The notes below the pieces were generated by a model. It saw only the letters and a program-made list of their open reading frames with translations, made no database searches and was not told the origin of the DNA. 64,000 bases of DNA from Hydrogenophaga sp. IBVHS1 (GTDB taxonomy: Bacteria; Pseudomonadota; Gammaproteobacteria; Burkholderiales; Burkholderiaceae_C), in contig NZ_NFUU01000001.1 in NCBI RefSeq assembly GCF_002127265.1, forward strand, positions 1,736,001-1,800,000, in the 5' to 3' direction. Of this stretch, positions 43,701-52,720 are shown one piece after another. The translations under genes were made by a program, and so were the position numbers. Within the stretch, counting starts at the first letter, position 1, and each line of letters opens with the position of its first letter.

Positions 43701-45381
43701 CTACCACCAAGCACTGCGGGACGCCGGCCACGACCCGGCCAACTTCACCGTCACACTGATGCTGCACACCTTCATTGCCAGCGACCGCGAGCAGGCCCGC
43801 AGCGTGGCACGCGAACCCATGAAAGACTACCTGCGAAGTGCCGCAGGCCTCATCAAGCAGTACGCCTGGGCTTTCCCTGCCTTCAAGAAACCCGTCGGCG
43901 TGAACAACCCGTTCGACCTCGACCTGCGCTCCCTCAACGACGAGGAGATGGACGCCATCCTCGACTTCGCCTTTCTGCGCTACTTTGAAGATTCAGGGCT
44001 GTTCGGCACCGTGGACGATTGTCTGGCCCGCGTGGAAGAGCTCAAGCGCATCGGGGTGGGCGAGGTGGCCTGCCTGATCGACTACGGTATTCCCACGCAG
44101 CAAGTGCTCGAGAGCCTGGTGCCGCTGGCTGAAGTGCTTCGCCGCACCAACCAACCCACCACGGTGGCCGAGGACGACTTCTCCATCGCCGCGCAGATCC
44201 TGCGCCACGGCGTGACCCACCTCCAGTGCACCCCCAGCATGGCCCGCATGATCGCCATGAACGACGAGGCCCGGTCCGCGTTGGGGCAGGTGGAGCTGCT
44301 CATGATCGGTGGCGAGGCATTGCCCGGCACGCTCGTGGCCGAGCTGGGCCAGGTCACCAGGGCGGTCATCGAAAACATGTATGGCCCCACCGAGACCACC
44401 ATCTGGTCGTCCACCGAAACCGCCAGCACCAGCGAAGCGGTGGTCAACATCGGGCGCCCCATTGCCAACACGCAGATGTACGTGCTCGACGAAAACCGCC
44501 AGCCGGTGCCGGTGGGCGTGCCTGGGGAGCTCTACATCGGTGGCGACGGCGTGACTCGCGGCTACTGGCAGCGCGAGGATCTCACCGCCGAACGCTTCCC
44601 CGCCGACCCCTTCGTGCGCCCGGAGTGCGCTGCGCCCGCCGGCGCCCGCATGTACCGCACTGGCGATCTGGCGCGCTGGCGACCGGACGGCCGCATCGAC
44701 TTCCTCGGGCGCGCTGACTTCCAGGTCAAGATCCGCGGCTACCGCATTGAACTGGGTGAAATCGAAGCCGTGCTGGAGTCCGCTGAAGGCGTGCGTCAGG
44801 CGGTGGTGGTGGCCCGCGAGGACCAGCCCGGCGATGTTCGCCTGGTGGCCTACCTGCGCACCGATTCCGGCTTCGCCACAGACCGTTTGCGCGACTGGGC
44901 CGCCAAGCGCCTGCCCGAACACATGGTGCCCGCGCACTTCGTGACCGTCGATGAATTCCCGCTCACGCCCAACCGCAAGGTCGATCGCAAGGCCCTGCCC
45001 GCTCCCTCGCAAAACACGCTGCGCGAACGCACCGAAGTGTTCGTGGCGCCGGAGAACGATGTGGAGCGAACCATCGCCGAGGTCTGGGCGCGAGTGCTGG
45101 GCGTGCCGCAGGTGGGCGCCAAGGACAACTTCTTTGCGCTCGGCGGCCATTCGCTGCTGGCCGTGCAGGCCCACCGCGAGATCAAACAGGCCCTGGGCTC
45201 CACGCGCCTGAGCATCACCGACATCTTCCGGTTCCCGACCCTTTCCGCCTTGGCGCAGCACCTCGACGACCGTCCGCAGGACACGGCCACGGTGGCGGCG
45301 GAGGCTGCTGAACGCGCGCAGATGCGCACCGATGCGATGTCGCGGCGACGGGCCATGCGGGCTGGACAGGGCAGCAGCTGA
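40753..45381 (+). CDS. NRPS: formyltransferase, degenerate C, adenylation domain with inserted luciferase-like monooxygenase, PCP
   Basis: A 1542-residue synthetase from ATG 40753 (GGAG, 6 bases spacing). The N-terminal formyltransferase domain (1-190) has NFHDGPLPRHAG with Asn92 and His94 and EGGIDEGDI with Asp130, the catalytic triad of formyltetrahydrofolate-type enzymes. Residues about 330-520 resemble the second half of a condensation domain but lack HHxxxDG. The A domain begins near 540 (TSGSTGRPKG at 692). After the A4 core (SFDISVLE) a 360-residue FMN-dependent luciferase-like monooxygenase (about 772-1132; MDFSLYYWGNDDG, HHPARIAEEWAVIDNL) interrupts it. A5 (NMYGPTETTIW) resumes afterwards. 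Carrier Ser1467 is in LGGHSL. By alignment to GrsA the A-domain code reads D-I-L-Q-I-G-M-I-W, like known glycine codes. Product: probably formylated, oxidised glycyl unit. No thioesterase. Confidence 0.9.
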   Translation: MSNFSCVVMGNESLLIQCAERLLQGGDRIGAVITRNADIRSWAVHLGLRVEMPGEDLAQRLAGLEFDWLFSIANLSVIPQAVLDQARHGAINFHDGPLPRHAGLNAPVWAILEQERQHGVTWHLIEGGIDEGDIVKQKLFDMAPNETALTLNTRCYEAAMESFAELLVDLRGSGLKRTPQDLSQRSYHARLDRPAAAARLDFAQPAATLVALVCALDHSTYWNPLTCPKVEVDGRVLLVTGGVAEPSAGAAAPGEVVEATPAGLVVGTASVPVRLTGLRDLQGQPVCPSTVTRTGTRLPLLDPVTAHALTDAMAQVVAGEATWRRCLQSPEAIDLPSALAAQGATHWRQTGLKVPASLSGDRLLAAVAAWVARVSGKTAFDLAYRDPAAPKAPGYLSSWVPLRLAAAGDTAFPEFVAHCSVVLAQARRQPAFALDLVVRDPAIKGLSVPQVGLSLEGGAIEGSVVTVECTPEGNLTLWHDANRLPDDAANHLAQRLQWVLDALGEASAQHTTLGMLPIMSSAEREQVLYGWNATRCDYERTTCVHQFFEAQVKRTPQATAVVFEGTALSYAELNARANRVAHRLIGMGVKPGTLVGLYTPRSLELLIGALAIQKAGGAYVPLDPAYPADRVALYIEDSGAPVIVAASALVASLPAHKAQVLVIDQDAQIATQPDSNPDSGVQPSDIAYMIYTSGSTGRPKGVMVEHRNVANFFRGMDDRIRHDPPGVWLAVTSLSFDISVLELFYTLARGFKLVLSNDENRALVSSGRAPVSAQKMDFSLYYWGNDDGAGPKKYELLLEGAKFADRNGFCAVWTPERHFHAFGGPYPNPSVTGAAVAAVTQNIGVRAGSCVGPLHHPARIAEEWAVIDNLTNGRAALAIASGWQPDDFVLRPQNTPPHNKKAMFETIDQLRKLWRGEAVPFPTADGKPFDVITQPRPVSKELPIWVTTAGNPETWKEAGAIGANVLTHLLGQTVDEVGGKIKIYHQALRDAGHDPANFTVTLMLHTFIASDREQARSVAREPMKDYLRSAAGLIKQYAWAFPAFKKPVGVNNPFDLDLRSLNDEEMDAILDFAFLRYFEDSGLFGTVDDCLARVEELKRIGVGEVACLIDYGIPTQQVLESLVPLAEVLRRTNQPTTVAEDDFSIAAQILRHGVTHLQCTPSMARMIAMNDEARSALGQVELLMIGGEALPGTLVAELGQVTRAVIENMYGPTETTIWSSTETASTSEAVVNIGRPIANTQMYVLDENRQPVPVGVPGELYIGGDGVTRGYWQREDLTAERFPADPFVRPECAAPAGARMYRTGDLARWRPDGRIDFLGRADFQVKIRGYRIELGEIEAVLESAEGVRQAVVVAREDQPGDVRLVAYLRTDSGFATDRLRDWAAKRLPEHMVPAHFVTVDEFPLTPNRKVDRKALPAPSQNTLRERTEVFVAPENDVERTIAEVWARVLGVPQVGAKDNFFALGGHSLLAVQAHREIKQALGSTRLSITDIFRFPTLSALAQHLDDRPQDTATVAAEAAERAQMRTDAMSRRRAMRAGQGSS

Positions 45382-45383
45382 CC

Positions 45384-46106
45384 ATGCTGGCCGCCAGCAC
45401 CGCTGCGCACCAGAGGCTTCAGGCCACGGTACAGGCACAGCTGGGGCCAGAGCTGGCCGTGATCTGCACAGGAGTAGAAGGACACCCCGAGTGTCTCTGG
45501 CCCGGCGAGCGAATGGCGGTGGCCAAAGCGATTCCTCGGCGCCAGCGAGAGTTTGCTGCAGGACGTGCCGCAGCACGCGCCGCAATGCGTCAGCTGGGCT
45601 GGTGCGAGTGCGCGATTCCTGCCCGCGAGGACCGGTCACCCACATGGCCGGAAGGACTCGTCGGCTCCATATCTCATTCAGCGGGCTTTTGCGTGGCCGT
45701 GGTGGCCACGAATCGACACTGGGATTCAATCGGCATCGACATCGAATCGGACCAGAGAGTGGAGCCCGATCTCTGGCCATCGATTTGTTTGCCTGAGGAA
45801 CTGCAGCAGATTACCCATGAAGACGTGCTGACCACAAAAAGCCGGGTAACCCGGTTGTTCAGTGCCAAAGAAGCGTTCTTCAAATGGCAGTACCCCGACA
45901 CGTTGCGGATGCTGGATTTTCAGGATGTTGAGGTTCGACTGAATGCCGACGGATCGTCCTTCGAGGCTTTGTGCTTGAGGGAACATCGCGACGACAGCAG
46001 ACGTTGCAACGCCACGGGCCAGCAATTCCTGCTGGAGGGGCAGATTCTCAGTCTGGTTGTGACCGAATACCCAAAAAACGCGTCGAAGGCCGCTTTGGTG
46101 TCCTGA
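45384..46106 (+). CDS. 4'-phosphopantetheinyl transferase (EntD/Sfp superfamily)
   Basis: Activates carrier domains by attaching phosphopantetheine from CoA to their serine. 240 residues with the EntD-type motifs LVGSISHSAGFC, SIGIDIESDQ (metal-binding Asp/Glu) and FSAKEAFFKWQYP. ATG lies 2 bp after the synthetase stop, so it is coupled to the NRPS. It can serve the carriers of the PKS (Ser1808), the formyl NRPS (Ser1467) and the lipopeptide synthetase (Ser620 and Ser1676). This makes the cluster self-sufficient for carrier activation. Confidence 0.93.
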   Translation: MLAASTAAHQRLQATVQAQLGPELAVICTGVEGHPECLWPGERMAVAKAIPRRQREFAAGRAAARAAMRQLGWCECAIPAREDRSPTWPEGLVGSISHSAGFCVAVVATNRHWDSIGIDIESDQRVEPDLWPSICLPEELQQITHEDVLTTKSRVTRLFSAKEAFFKWQYPDTLRMLDFQDVEVRLNADGSSFEALCLREHRDDSRRCNATGQQFLLEGQILSLVVTEYPKNASKAALVS

Positions 46107-46752
46107 GGAGGAATAGCGACCGCATTTCGATGCGATGATTCTGCGGTTGACCTCCAGATTCCGCACTTTCGTACCGCTCAGTCCCTACAGATGAACACAG
46201 TTGCAAGTCCAGCCTTTCGCCAGATCGGAGCGACAGCGCCATGAAGGTCCTCAGTCACAGCGGTTGCTCGAAGGTGCTCGCCGAGAAGCAATTGGATCTC
46301 GTCAGCACCACAGAATCATTAGGTCGGCCCAGGATTCTTAAAGTCTTCATGCAGATACCACATTGCGGACCCATCAGTATTGGGCATCAAGATGACATGC
46401 CAACCTTCGCGATCATTTCTGCTTTGCAGACTATGGGACCACCGACTTCTACTGGGTCAAGCAGCAGAGCGTGACGCTGCGCGAAATGGACAACGTGTAT
46501 GACGTGGTTTCCAACCGAAAAAGGTTCACTTTTCGCGAGTGGCTGCTGATGTATAACGGAACGCTGGAGCCGCAAGACGCGCGACGCTACAAAGGCGTTC
46601 TTGCAACCCGATTCAACGACGCCGTGGCCCCATAGCCGAGCAAAGCCGAACGCCCGACTGATTTGATGCTGCCGTACGCCTTTCCGTGAGCTAGCGCGAC
46701 TGGACATCCAACCCAGGCCGGTTTTACAAGCCTGTCATTCCCCGAGTTACCC
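46107..46752 (+). other. 646-bp gap between PPTase and lipopeptide synthetase, with a probable gene remnant
   Basis: The only large gap inside the biosynthetic block. The remnant described separately covers 46241-46635. The rest has no recognisable gene. No terminator was found after the PPTase gene, so the lipopeptide synthetase may still be read from upstream or have its own promoter here. Confidence 0.5.
46241..46635 (+). pseudogene. Possible degraded gene, frameshifted
   Basis: Two overlapping plus-strand frames read like protein pieces. Frame 1 starts MKVLSHSGCSKVLAEKQLDL at 46241 and ends at 46474. A different frame, open from 46396 to the TAG at 46633, gives RDHFCFADYGTTDFYWVKQQ and then FTFREWLLMYNG and DARRYKGVLATRF. 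An ATG at 46486 could start a 49-residue peptide, but no ribosome binding site is seen. The composition of the second piece looks natural, so this may be the tail of a lost gene. Family not recognised. Confidence 0.3.
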
Positions 46753-49700
46753 TTGTCCACGCTTGTAAGTTTCGTCCGCCAACGGTCTGAGCAATTCAAA
46801 GAGAGACCCGCCATTGTTCTGCTTCAGGCGGATCTGGTCTCTGCAGAAACTCTCACCCATTCCGAGCTTGTCGCAGCCGCACAGGTCATCGCCTCGCGCC
46901 TGCTGAACAAAGTTCACAAAGGAGATCGGGTTCTACTGGCTTTCGACAACACCCTGGATGCCGTGCTGCTTTTCTGGGGATGCATGTTCGCGGGTGTGGT
47001 GGCAGTGCCCGCACCGGCCCCTGACCTTCGCCGCTCAAAGACTAGCTGGCGCCGGTTACAGTCGATGTGTGAGGACGCCCAGGTCGCCGTGGCTTTTACG
47101 CGAACTGAGCACCTCGAAGAGGCCCGCACTCACGTGCCTCAAGTGAAGTGGTCTGCGCTGGACGATCTTGGCAATGAGCGCGAATCGTCCCCTTCGTTCG
47201 ACCCCCTCACTGAAACCCTCGAGCCCCTCCATCCGGGGGACTTGGCCTACCTCCAGTACACGTCGGGATCGACAGGTCGACCGCGCGGCGTGCGGATTAC
47301 CCACGAGAACCTGATGGCGCAGTGCGAAGCGCTGGTGCATGCCGAGGACTGGGACCCTGCGACTTCACGAACACTGACCTGGTTACCGTGGTTTCATGAC
47401 TACGGGCTCGTGCATGGTCTTTTGGGCCCCGTCTACGCAGGTTCGACATCTTTCCTGATGTCCACCCAACAGTTTTTAATCTGGCCGCTCAAATGGCTGG
47501 AAGCGATTGCACGGCACGGGATCACCCACAGCGGCGCACCGGATTTCGCCTACGAAGCCTGCGTGAATGCACTGAAGCGCTACCCCGATTGGGACTTTCG
47601 TCTCGACCAATGGAGATTTGCCACCTGCGGCGCCGAGCCCATTCGCCCGCGCACGCTCAGGCGCTTTGCGCAGACGTTCTCGCAGTTTGGTTTTCGGCCT
47701 GAGGCCTTTGCGCCGTCTTACGGCCTGGCCGAGGCCGTGCTGGCGGTCTCACTGGGCAACTCAAGAGAGGCACCACGGCTGCTGTCGGTGGACCGCAGAT
47801 TGATGGAAGAGCAGCGTCGGGTGCAGGAAATGCCAGTGGCCGCAGATGGTGCCCTGGAGCTGGTGGGCAGTGGCGCAGTCATGCCCGGTTTTGAGGTTCG
47901 CATCGTTGATCCGATCACGGCTTCCTCCTGTGCGCCCGACGAGGTGGGGGAGATCTGGGTGTCAGGCCTCAGCGTGGGGAACGGCTACTGGAACCAGCCT
48001 GAAGCCACACTTGAAAAGTTCGCAGGCACCATCGATGAGCCCGGTGCGGATCAGAAATATCTAAGAACGGGTGACCTCGGATTCCTCAAAGACGGCGAAC
48101 TGTTCGTCACCGGTCGACAAAGCGACTTGATCATCGTCCACGGACGCAACATCCATCCACAGGACGTGGAAGACACGGCGCTGACGGTATCCAGCGAGGT
48201 GAGACCCAAGGGTGCCGTGGCCTGCGCCGTCGAGCATGCTGGCAGGGAACAGGTGCTCTTGCTCGTCGAGTGCCGCAAGCAGCTGGCCTCCAGCGAGCTC
48301 GAGCAACTGCAGGCAGATCTGCGCCGCGCCGTCGCGGAAGAACATGAGATCGATCTCCTGAACGTCGTGCTGCTGCGCGGCGGCGTGTTGCCTCGAACAT
48401 CCAGCGGCAAGCTGCAGCGGCTCGAGACCCGAAGGATGTTTCTCGCCGGAGAGCTCGCTTCGAGCCAGATGAAGGCCACGACCAGTTCAACGCATGCGGC
48501 CAACGAGCAGGTTGACATCGTCATGAGGGAATTGACCTCGCTGTGGGCCGACGTGCTGAATCTTTCACATGTGCCCGCCGATGCTCACTTCCTGCACCTG
48601 GGCGGCGACTCGCTGACCGGCACACAGTTGTTGTCCCGAGTGCGGGCGATGTGGGGCGTGGATATGCCGATCTCGGCGCTGTTTGCCGACCCCAGCCTGC
48701 GCGGCATGGCCAGAACGCTGGCCGCAAAACTGGCCGCAGTGCAGGAACGGCACGAGGCCATTGTCGCGAGCGCAGCGCCTGCTCTTGAGGCCAGCGCCTC
48801 CGATGCATCAACCACGCTGTCCCACTCGCAGGAACGCATGTGGTTCATGCAGGCGTTGGCTCCTGCCAGCAGCGCCTACAACGTGCCCCTGGCGGTTCGG
48901 CTTCGGGGCGCGATCGATGCCGAAGCGCTCGAACGGGCGTTCAAGGCCCTGGTGAGGCACCATGAGATCCTCCGCACGCGGTTCAACAACACCGATCTCG
49001 GGCCGGCACCAGAGGTCGTCGAGAACTGGGATTTCAGTCTGACCCGAAGGGCTGCGCCGGCCAGTGCAGCGGACTTTGAAGCCCAGCTTTCAAAACTGCT
49101 GCAGGAGCTAAGCCAGCAACCCTTTGAACTGGATCAATGGCCTCTCATGCGCGTCTGGTTGATCCAGATTGCGCCGGACGATCACGTCTTGCTGGTCGTG
49201 CTGCACCACATCGTGGCGGATCAATGGTCTTTCGCGGTGCTCGGAAAAGACCTGAGCACGGGCTACAGGCTGGCACTTTCCCAAGCGGAACCCATGCTGC
49301 CCGGGCCGACTCCAAGCTTTTCCAGCTACGCCCACTGGCATCGCCAGTGGTTCGAAAACGAGAGCAAGGCACGCGAAACCACGTACTGGAGCAACCGTCT
49401 CATCGGTCTTCGCCCGGTGGCGCTTGCACCCGATCGTTCACGGCCGCGCCAGCCGAGCTTTCGCGGAGCCACGGTTCGTCTGCCGCTGCCTCCCGGCGTC
49501 ACGGAAGGCTTGGCATCGTGGGCCGCCTCCCAAGGGGCCACACTGGCCATGGCCATGCTGGCGATTTTCAAAGTGTTTCTCCTGAAGCACACCGGCCAGA
49601 CAGACCTGGCGATCGGGATGCCGATTGCCAACCGGCACCACGCGGGCTCCGAAAACCTGATCGGTTCACTGGTCAACACGCTGGTGGTCCGCACATCGCT

Positions 49701-52680
49701 GGAAGGCGATCCCGATTTCACCCGCGTATTGCAGCGCGTCAAGGAAGCAGCGCTGGAGGCCTACGAGCACCAGGACATGCCGTTCGAGTTGCTGGTTCGT
49801 GCACTGGACCAGAAGCGCGAACCCTCCCAACCGCCGCTTTTCAACGTGATGTTCAATCTGCTGAACGCGCCTGTGCGTGCGGTGGATTTCGGCAGCGGAC
49901 TGAGCTGGTCGCGCATCGACGTGGACCGAAGCGCGGCGCAGGTCGACCTCACCATGATCGTTGACCCGCTGTTCGACCGCTCCATCGTGCTGGAGTACGC
50001 GCAAGACCTGTTTGAAGCGGAATCGATTCGGCACATGGGTCGTCAATTGATGACGCTGCTGCAGGCGGCCGTTGAACAGGCCAGCACACCGATCTCTCAG
50101 TGGACGATGCTGGATGAGGCTCAGCGGCAGCAGTTGCTGTCGTGGGGCACCGGCCGGAAGCGGCCCGCTGGCGAAATGGATCTGGGCGAATTTCTGGAAC
50201 AAGGCCTCCGGGCCCGGCCTGAGGCCACCGCCCTGGTTTTCAAAGGTCGCCGGCTCTCCTACGAAGAACTGGACCGGGCTTCGGGAAAGCTGGCGGGGCA
50301 GTTGCGGGCCAACGGCTTCACGTCGGGTTGTCGCATCGGCCTTTGCCTTCCCAGATCTATGGAGTTGGTCATTGCATTGCTGGCAACCATCCGAAGCGGG
50401 GCGACGTACGTTCCGCTGGATCCGGCCTACCCGCAAGAGCGGACCGCTTTTCAGATCGCCGATGCCGAACTCGCTTTGATCATCGGCACATCCCACACAT
50501 TGAGCGCGCAGCGTGCTCTGCAAACACCCTGCCTGTTGATGGATACGGGCTGGCCCGTCCCGCCCCCTACCCTCCCGCCCGGCGCTGGCGGACCGGCTTC
50601 GGCCTACCTCATCTACACCTCCGGATCGACCGGGCGCCCCAAGGGCGTGGTCGTTCCGCAACCTGCGGTGGTCAATTTCCTGCGCAGCATGGCCACAGAA
50701 CCCGGCCTGCAAAGCGCCGATCGCCTGCTTGCCGTCACGACCCTGGGCTTCGACATTTCCGTTCTGGAGCTGCTGCTGCCGCTGAGCGTGGGCGCCACCA
50801 TCGTGCTAGCGTCTGATGACGAAGCGGCGGACGGCACCGCCTTGCGCAGCCTGATCGATGCCCACGGGATCACCGTGATGCAGGCCACGCCCTCGCGCTG
50901 GCAACTGCTGCTCGAAGCCGGCTGGTCCGGAACACCCGGCATGCGCGCGCTGGTCGGAGGTGAACCCTTGCCCACTGTGCTGGCCGATGCGCTGTTGCAG
51001 CGATGCGAAGAGGTCTGGAACATGTATGGCCCTACCGAGACGACGGTGTGGTCGAGTTGCTGGAGGGTTCGACCCGATGCAGCGGTGTCGCTCGGAAAGG
51101 CGGTCGACAACACCGAGATCCGGGTGCTGGGTGAAGACGGACAGCTTCAGCCCCCGGGCGCGTGGGGTGAAATCTGGATCGGTGGCGCGGGCCTCGCAGA
51201 CGGCTACTGGCAGCGACCCGAACTGACCTTGGAGAGTTTCCCCACACGCCGCTCACCTGATGATGACGGCATGCAGCGTTTCTACCGCACAGGCGACCGC
51301 GGACGCTGGCGACACGATGGATCGCTCGAGCACGGCGGCCGGTTCGACGACCAGGTGAAACTGCGCGGATTCCGCATTGAACTCGGTGAAATCGAGTCGT
51401 TCCTGAGCAGCCAGGAAGGCGTGCAACGCTGCGTCGCCATGGTGCGCGAGGACCGTCCCGGTGATCAGCGACTGGTCTCCTACATCGTCTCTTCGGAAGC
51501 ATCGATCGACATCGAATCCCTTCGAACCCGCGCACGGCAATGGCTGCCCGAGCACATGGTTCCGGCCTACTTTGTGCAGGTGCCTGCACTTCCGACCTTG
51601 CCCAACGGAAAGATCGACCGCCTTTCGTTGCCGCCACCGATGCTCAGCGCAGCACCAGTGGGCGATCGTCAGAAACCTCGCAACGAAGCCGAACGTCGCA
51701 TCGCCAACATCTGGCAAGACCTGCTGCTCCATGAAAACTTCGGTGTTGAGGACAGCTTCTTCGATCTAGGCGGCCACTCCATGCTGGCAGTGCAAATGAT
51801 CAGGCGCATGGAGACGGAGTTCCAGCGGCCTTTCAGGCTCAACATGCTGTTTGAGGATCCCACTGTGTCTGGGATGGCCCGTCAACTCGAGAACCCCACG
51901 CCAGAAACAGACCATCGCGTGGCGAAGCTGAGACGTGGCCCACGGGGACCTGGTCTGTTCCTGCTCGCGGGCGCACAGATGTACCAGGAACTGGCGCGCG
52001 AGCTCACCGTCGACATGTCGGTGTACGGTCTGTTTTCTCAGGCCGAGATCGACCTGACGGATTGGCCGGCCGACCGCCCGCCGCCCCCGTTTTCCATCGA
52101 GATGCTGGCGGGCGCCTACGTGGAGCTCATCCAGGCTCAGCAGCCCCATGGCCCCTACTTCATTGGCGGTTATTCAATTGGCGGAGTCCTCGCCTATGAA
52201 GTGGCACAGAGGTTGATCGCGATGGGTCAGGAAGTCGGGCTGCTGGTCATGCTCGACTGTGCGATGCCAGGCCGAGGCTTGCAACACCTGCGAGCGGGCA
52301 TCGTTCGCCGCTCGCGCATGCTGCAGCGAGACGGCTGGAAGCACCTGGGGCATCTTTACCAACAGATGCGACAGCAGAAGGCGGCGCGCGCCCTGCCAGG
52401 CGGACAGCGCAATCTGGTCTACGTCCGGGCCATCCGGGACTACAAAGCCAGGGCGAGTGCGATGCCTGTGGCGTTTTTCCAGGCGACTGGCGACGCCTCC
52501 ACAGAACCCGCATACGGTTGGGGCGCACTGGCGTCCAACATCGTCATTGAGCGCGTTCCCGGCAGGCATGGCGATGTTCTGGAGATGCCCAACGTCTCCA
52601 CCCTGGCGAACCATCTCAGTCGGCATCTGAATTTGCGCACAACAAATTTCTCGTTGTTGCCGCCACCCGCAACAGCATAG
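46753..52680 (+). CDS. Lipopeptide synthetase: FAAL-ACP-C-A-PCP-TE
   Basis: A 1975-residue synthetase. The fatty acyl-AMP ligase domain (1-585) has YTSGSTGRPRGV near 170-181, WLPWFHDYGLVHGLLGP and SYGLAEAVLAVSLG, which mark FAAL enzymes that activate a free fatty acid without CoA. Acyl carrier Ser620 is in LGGDSL. The condensation domain (about 690-1120) has active-site HHIVADQ (His818, His819, Asp823). The A domain has TSGSTG at 1289-1294 and FDISVLE; alignment with GrsA gives D-I-L-Q-V-G-M-V-W, glycine-like. PCP Ser1676 is in LGGHSM. The thioesterase has Ser1808 in GGYSIGG. So: fatty acid plus glycine, joined and released. Start is TTG 46753, without a strong Shine-Dalgarno. Confidence 0.93.
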   Translation: MSTLVSFVRQRSEQFKERPAIVLLQADLVSAETLTHSELVAAAQVIASRLLNKVHKGDRVLLAFDNTLDAVLLFWGCMFAGVVAVPAPAPDLRRSKTSWRRLQSMCEDAQVAVAFTRTEHLEEARTHVPQVKWSALDDLGNERESSPSFDPLTETLEPLHPGDLAYLQYTSGSTGRPRGVRITHENLMAQCEALVHAEDWDPATSRTLTWLPWFHDYGLVHGLLGPVYAGSTSFLMSTQQFLIWPLKWLEAIARHGITHSGAPDFAYEACVNALKRYPDWDFRLDQWRFATCGAEPIRPRTLRRFAQTFSQFGFRPEAFAPSYGLAEAVLAVSLGNSREAPRLLSVDRRLMEEQRRVQEMPVAADGALELVGSGAVMPGFEVRIVDPITASSCAPDEVGEIWVSGLSVGNGYWNQPEATLEKFAGTIDEPGADQKYLRTGDLGFLKDGELFVTGRQSDLIIVHGRNIHPQDVEDTALTVSSEVRPKGAVACAVEHAGREQVLLLVECRKQLASSELEQLQADLRRAVAEEHEIDLLNVVLLRGGVLPRTSSGKLQRLETRRMFLAGELASSQMKATTSSTHAANEQVDIVMRELTSLWADVLNLSHVPADAHFLHLGGDSLTGTQLLSRVRAMWGVDMPISALFADPSLRGMARTLAAKLAAVQERHEAIVASAAPALEASASDASTTLSHSQERMWFMQALAPASSAYNVPLAVRLRGAIDAEALERAFKALVRHHEILRTRFNNTDLGPAPEVVENWDFSLTRRAAPASAADFEAQLSKLLQELSQQPFELDQWPLMRVWLIQIAPDDHVLLVVLHHIVADQWSFAVLGKDLSTGYRLALSQAEPMLPGPTPSFSSYAHWHRQWFENESKARETTYWSNRLIGLRPVALAPDRSRPRQPSFRGATVRLPLPPGVTEGLASWAASQGATLAMAMLAIFKVFLLKHTGQTDLAIGMPIANRHHAGSENLIGSLVNTLVVRTSLEGDPDFTRVLQRVKEAALEAYEHQDMPFELLVRALDQKREPSQPPLFNVMFNLLNAPVRAVDFGSGLSWSRIDVDRSAAQVDLTMIVDPLFDRSIVLEYAQDLFEAESIRHMGRQLMTLLQAAVEQASTPISQWTMLDEAQRQQLLSWGTGRKRPAGEMDLGEFLEQGLRARPEATALVFKGRRLSYEELDRASGKLAGQLRANGFTSGCRIGLCLPRSMELVIALLATIRSGATYVPLDPAYPQERTAFQIADAELALIIGTSHTLSAQRALQTPCLLMDTGWPVPPPTLPPGAGGPASAYLIYTSGSTGRPKGVVVPQPAVVNFLRSMATEPGLQSADRLLAVTTLGFDISVLELLLPLSVGATIVLASDDEAADGTALRSLIDAHGITVMQATPSRWQLLLEAGWSGTPGMRALVGGEPLPTVLADALLQRCEEVWNMYGPTETTVWSSCWRVRPDAAVSLGKAVDNTEIRVLGEDGQLQPPGAWGEIWIGGAGLADGYWQRPELTLESFPTRRSPDDDGMQRFYRTGDRGRWRHDGSLEHGGRFDDQVKLRGFRIELGEIESFLSSQEGVQRCVAMVREDRPGDQRLVSYIVSSEASIDIESLRTRARQWLPEHMVPAYFVQVPALPTLPNGKIDRLSLPPPMLSAAPVGDRQKPRNEAERRIANIWQDLLLHENFGVEDSFFDLGGHSMLAVQMIRRMETEFQRPFRLNMLFEDPTVSGMARQLENPTPETDHRVAKLRRGPRGPGLFLLAGAQMYQELARELTVDMSVYGLFSQAEIDLTDWPADRPPPPFSIEMLAGAYVELIQAQQPHGPYFIGGYSIGGVLAYEVAQRLIAMGQEVGLLVMLDCAMPGRGLQHLRAGIVRRSRMLQRDGWKHLGHLYQQMRQQKAARALPGGQRNLVYVRAIRDYKARASAMPVAFFQATGDASTEPAYGWGALASNIVIERVPGRHGDVLEMPNVSTLANHLSRHLNLRTTNFSLLPPPATA

Positions 52681-52720
52681 AAAATCCACGCCGTCGTCAC
52701 CTGATTCCGGAAGTCGCCCG

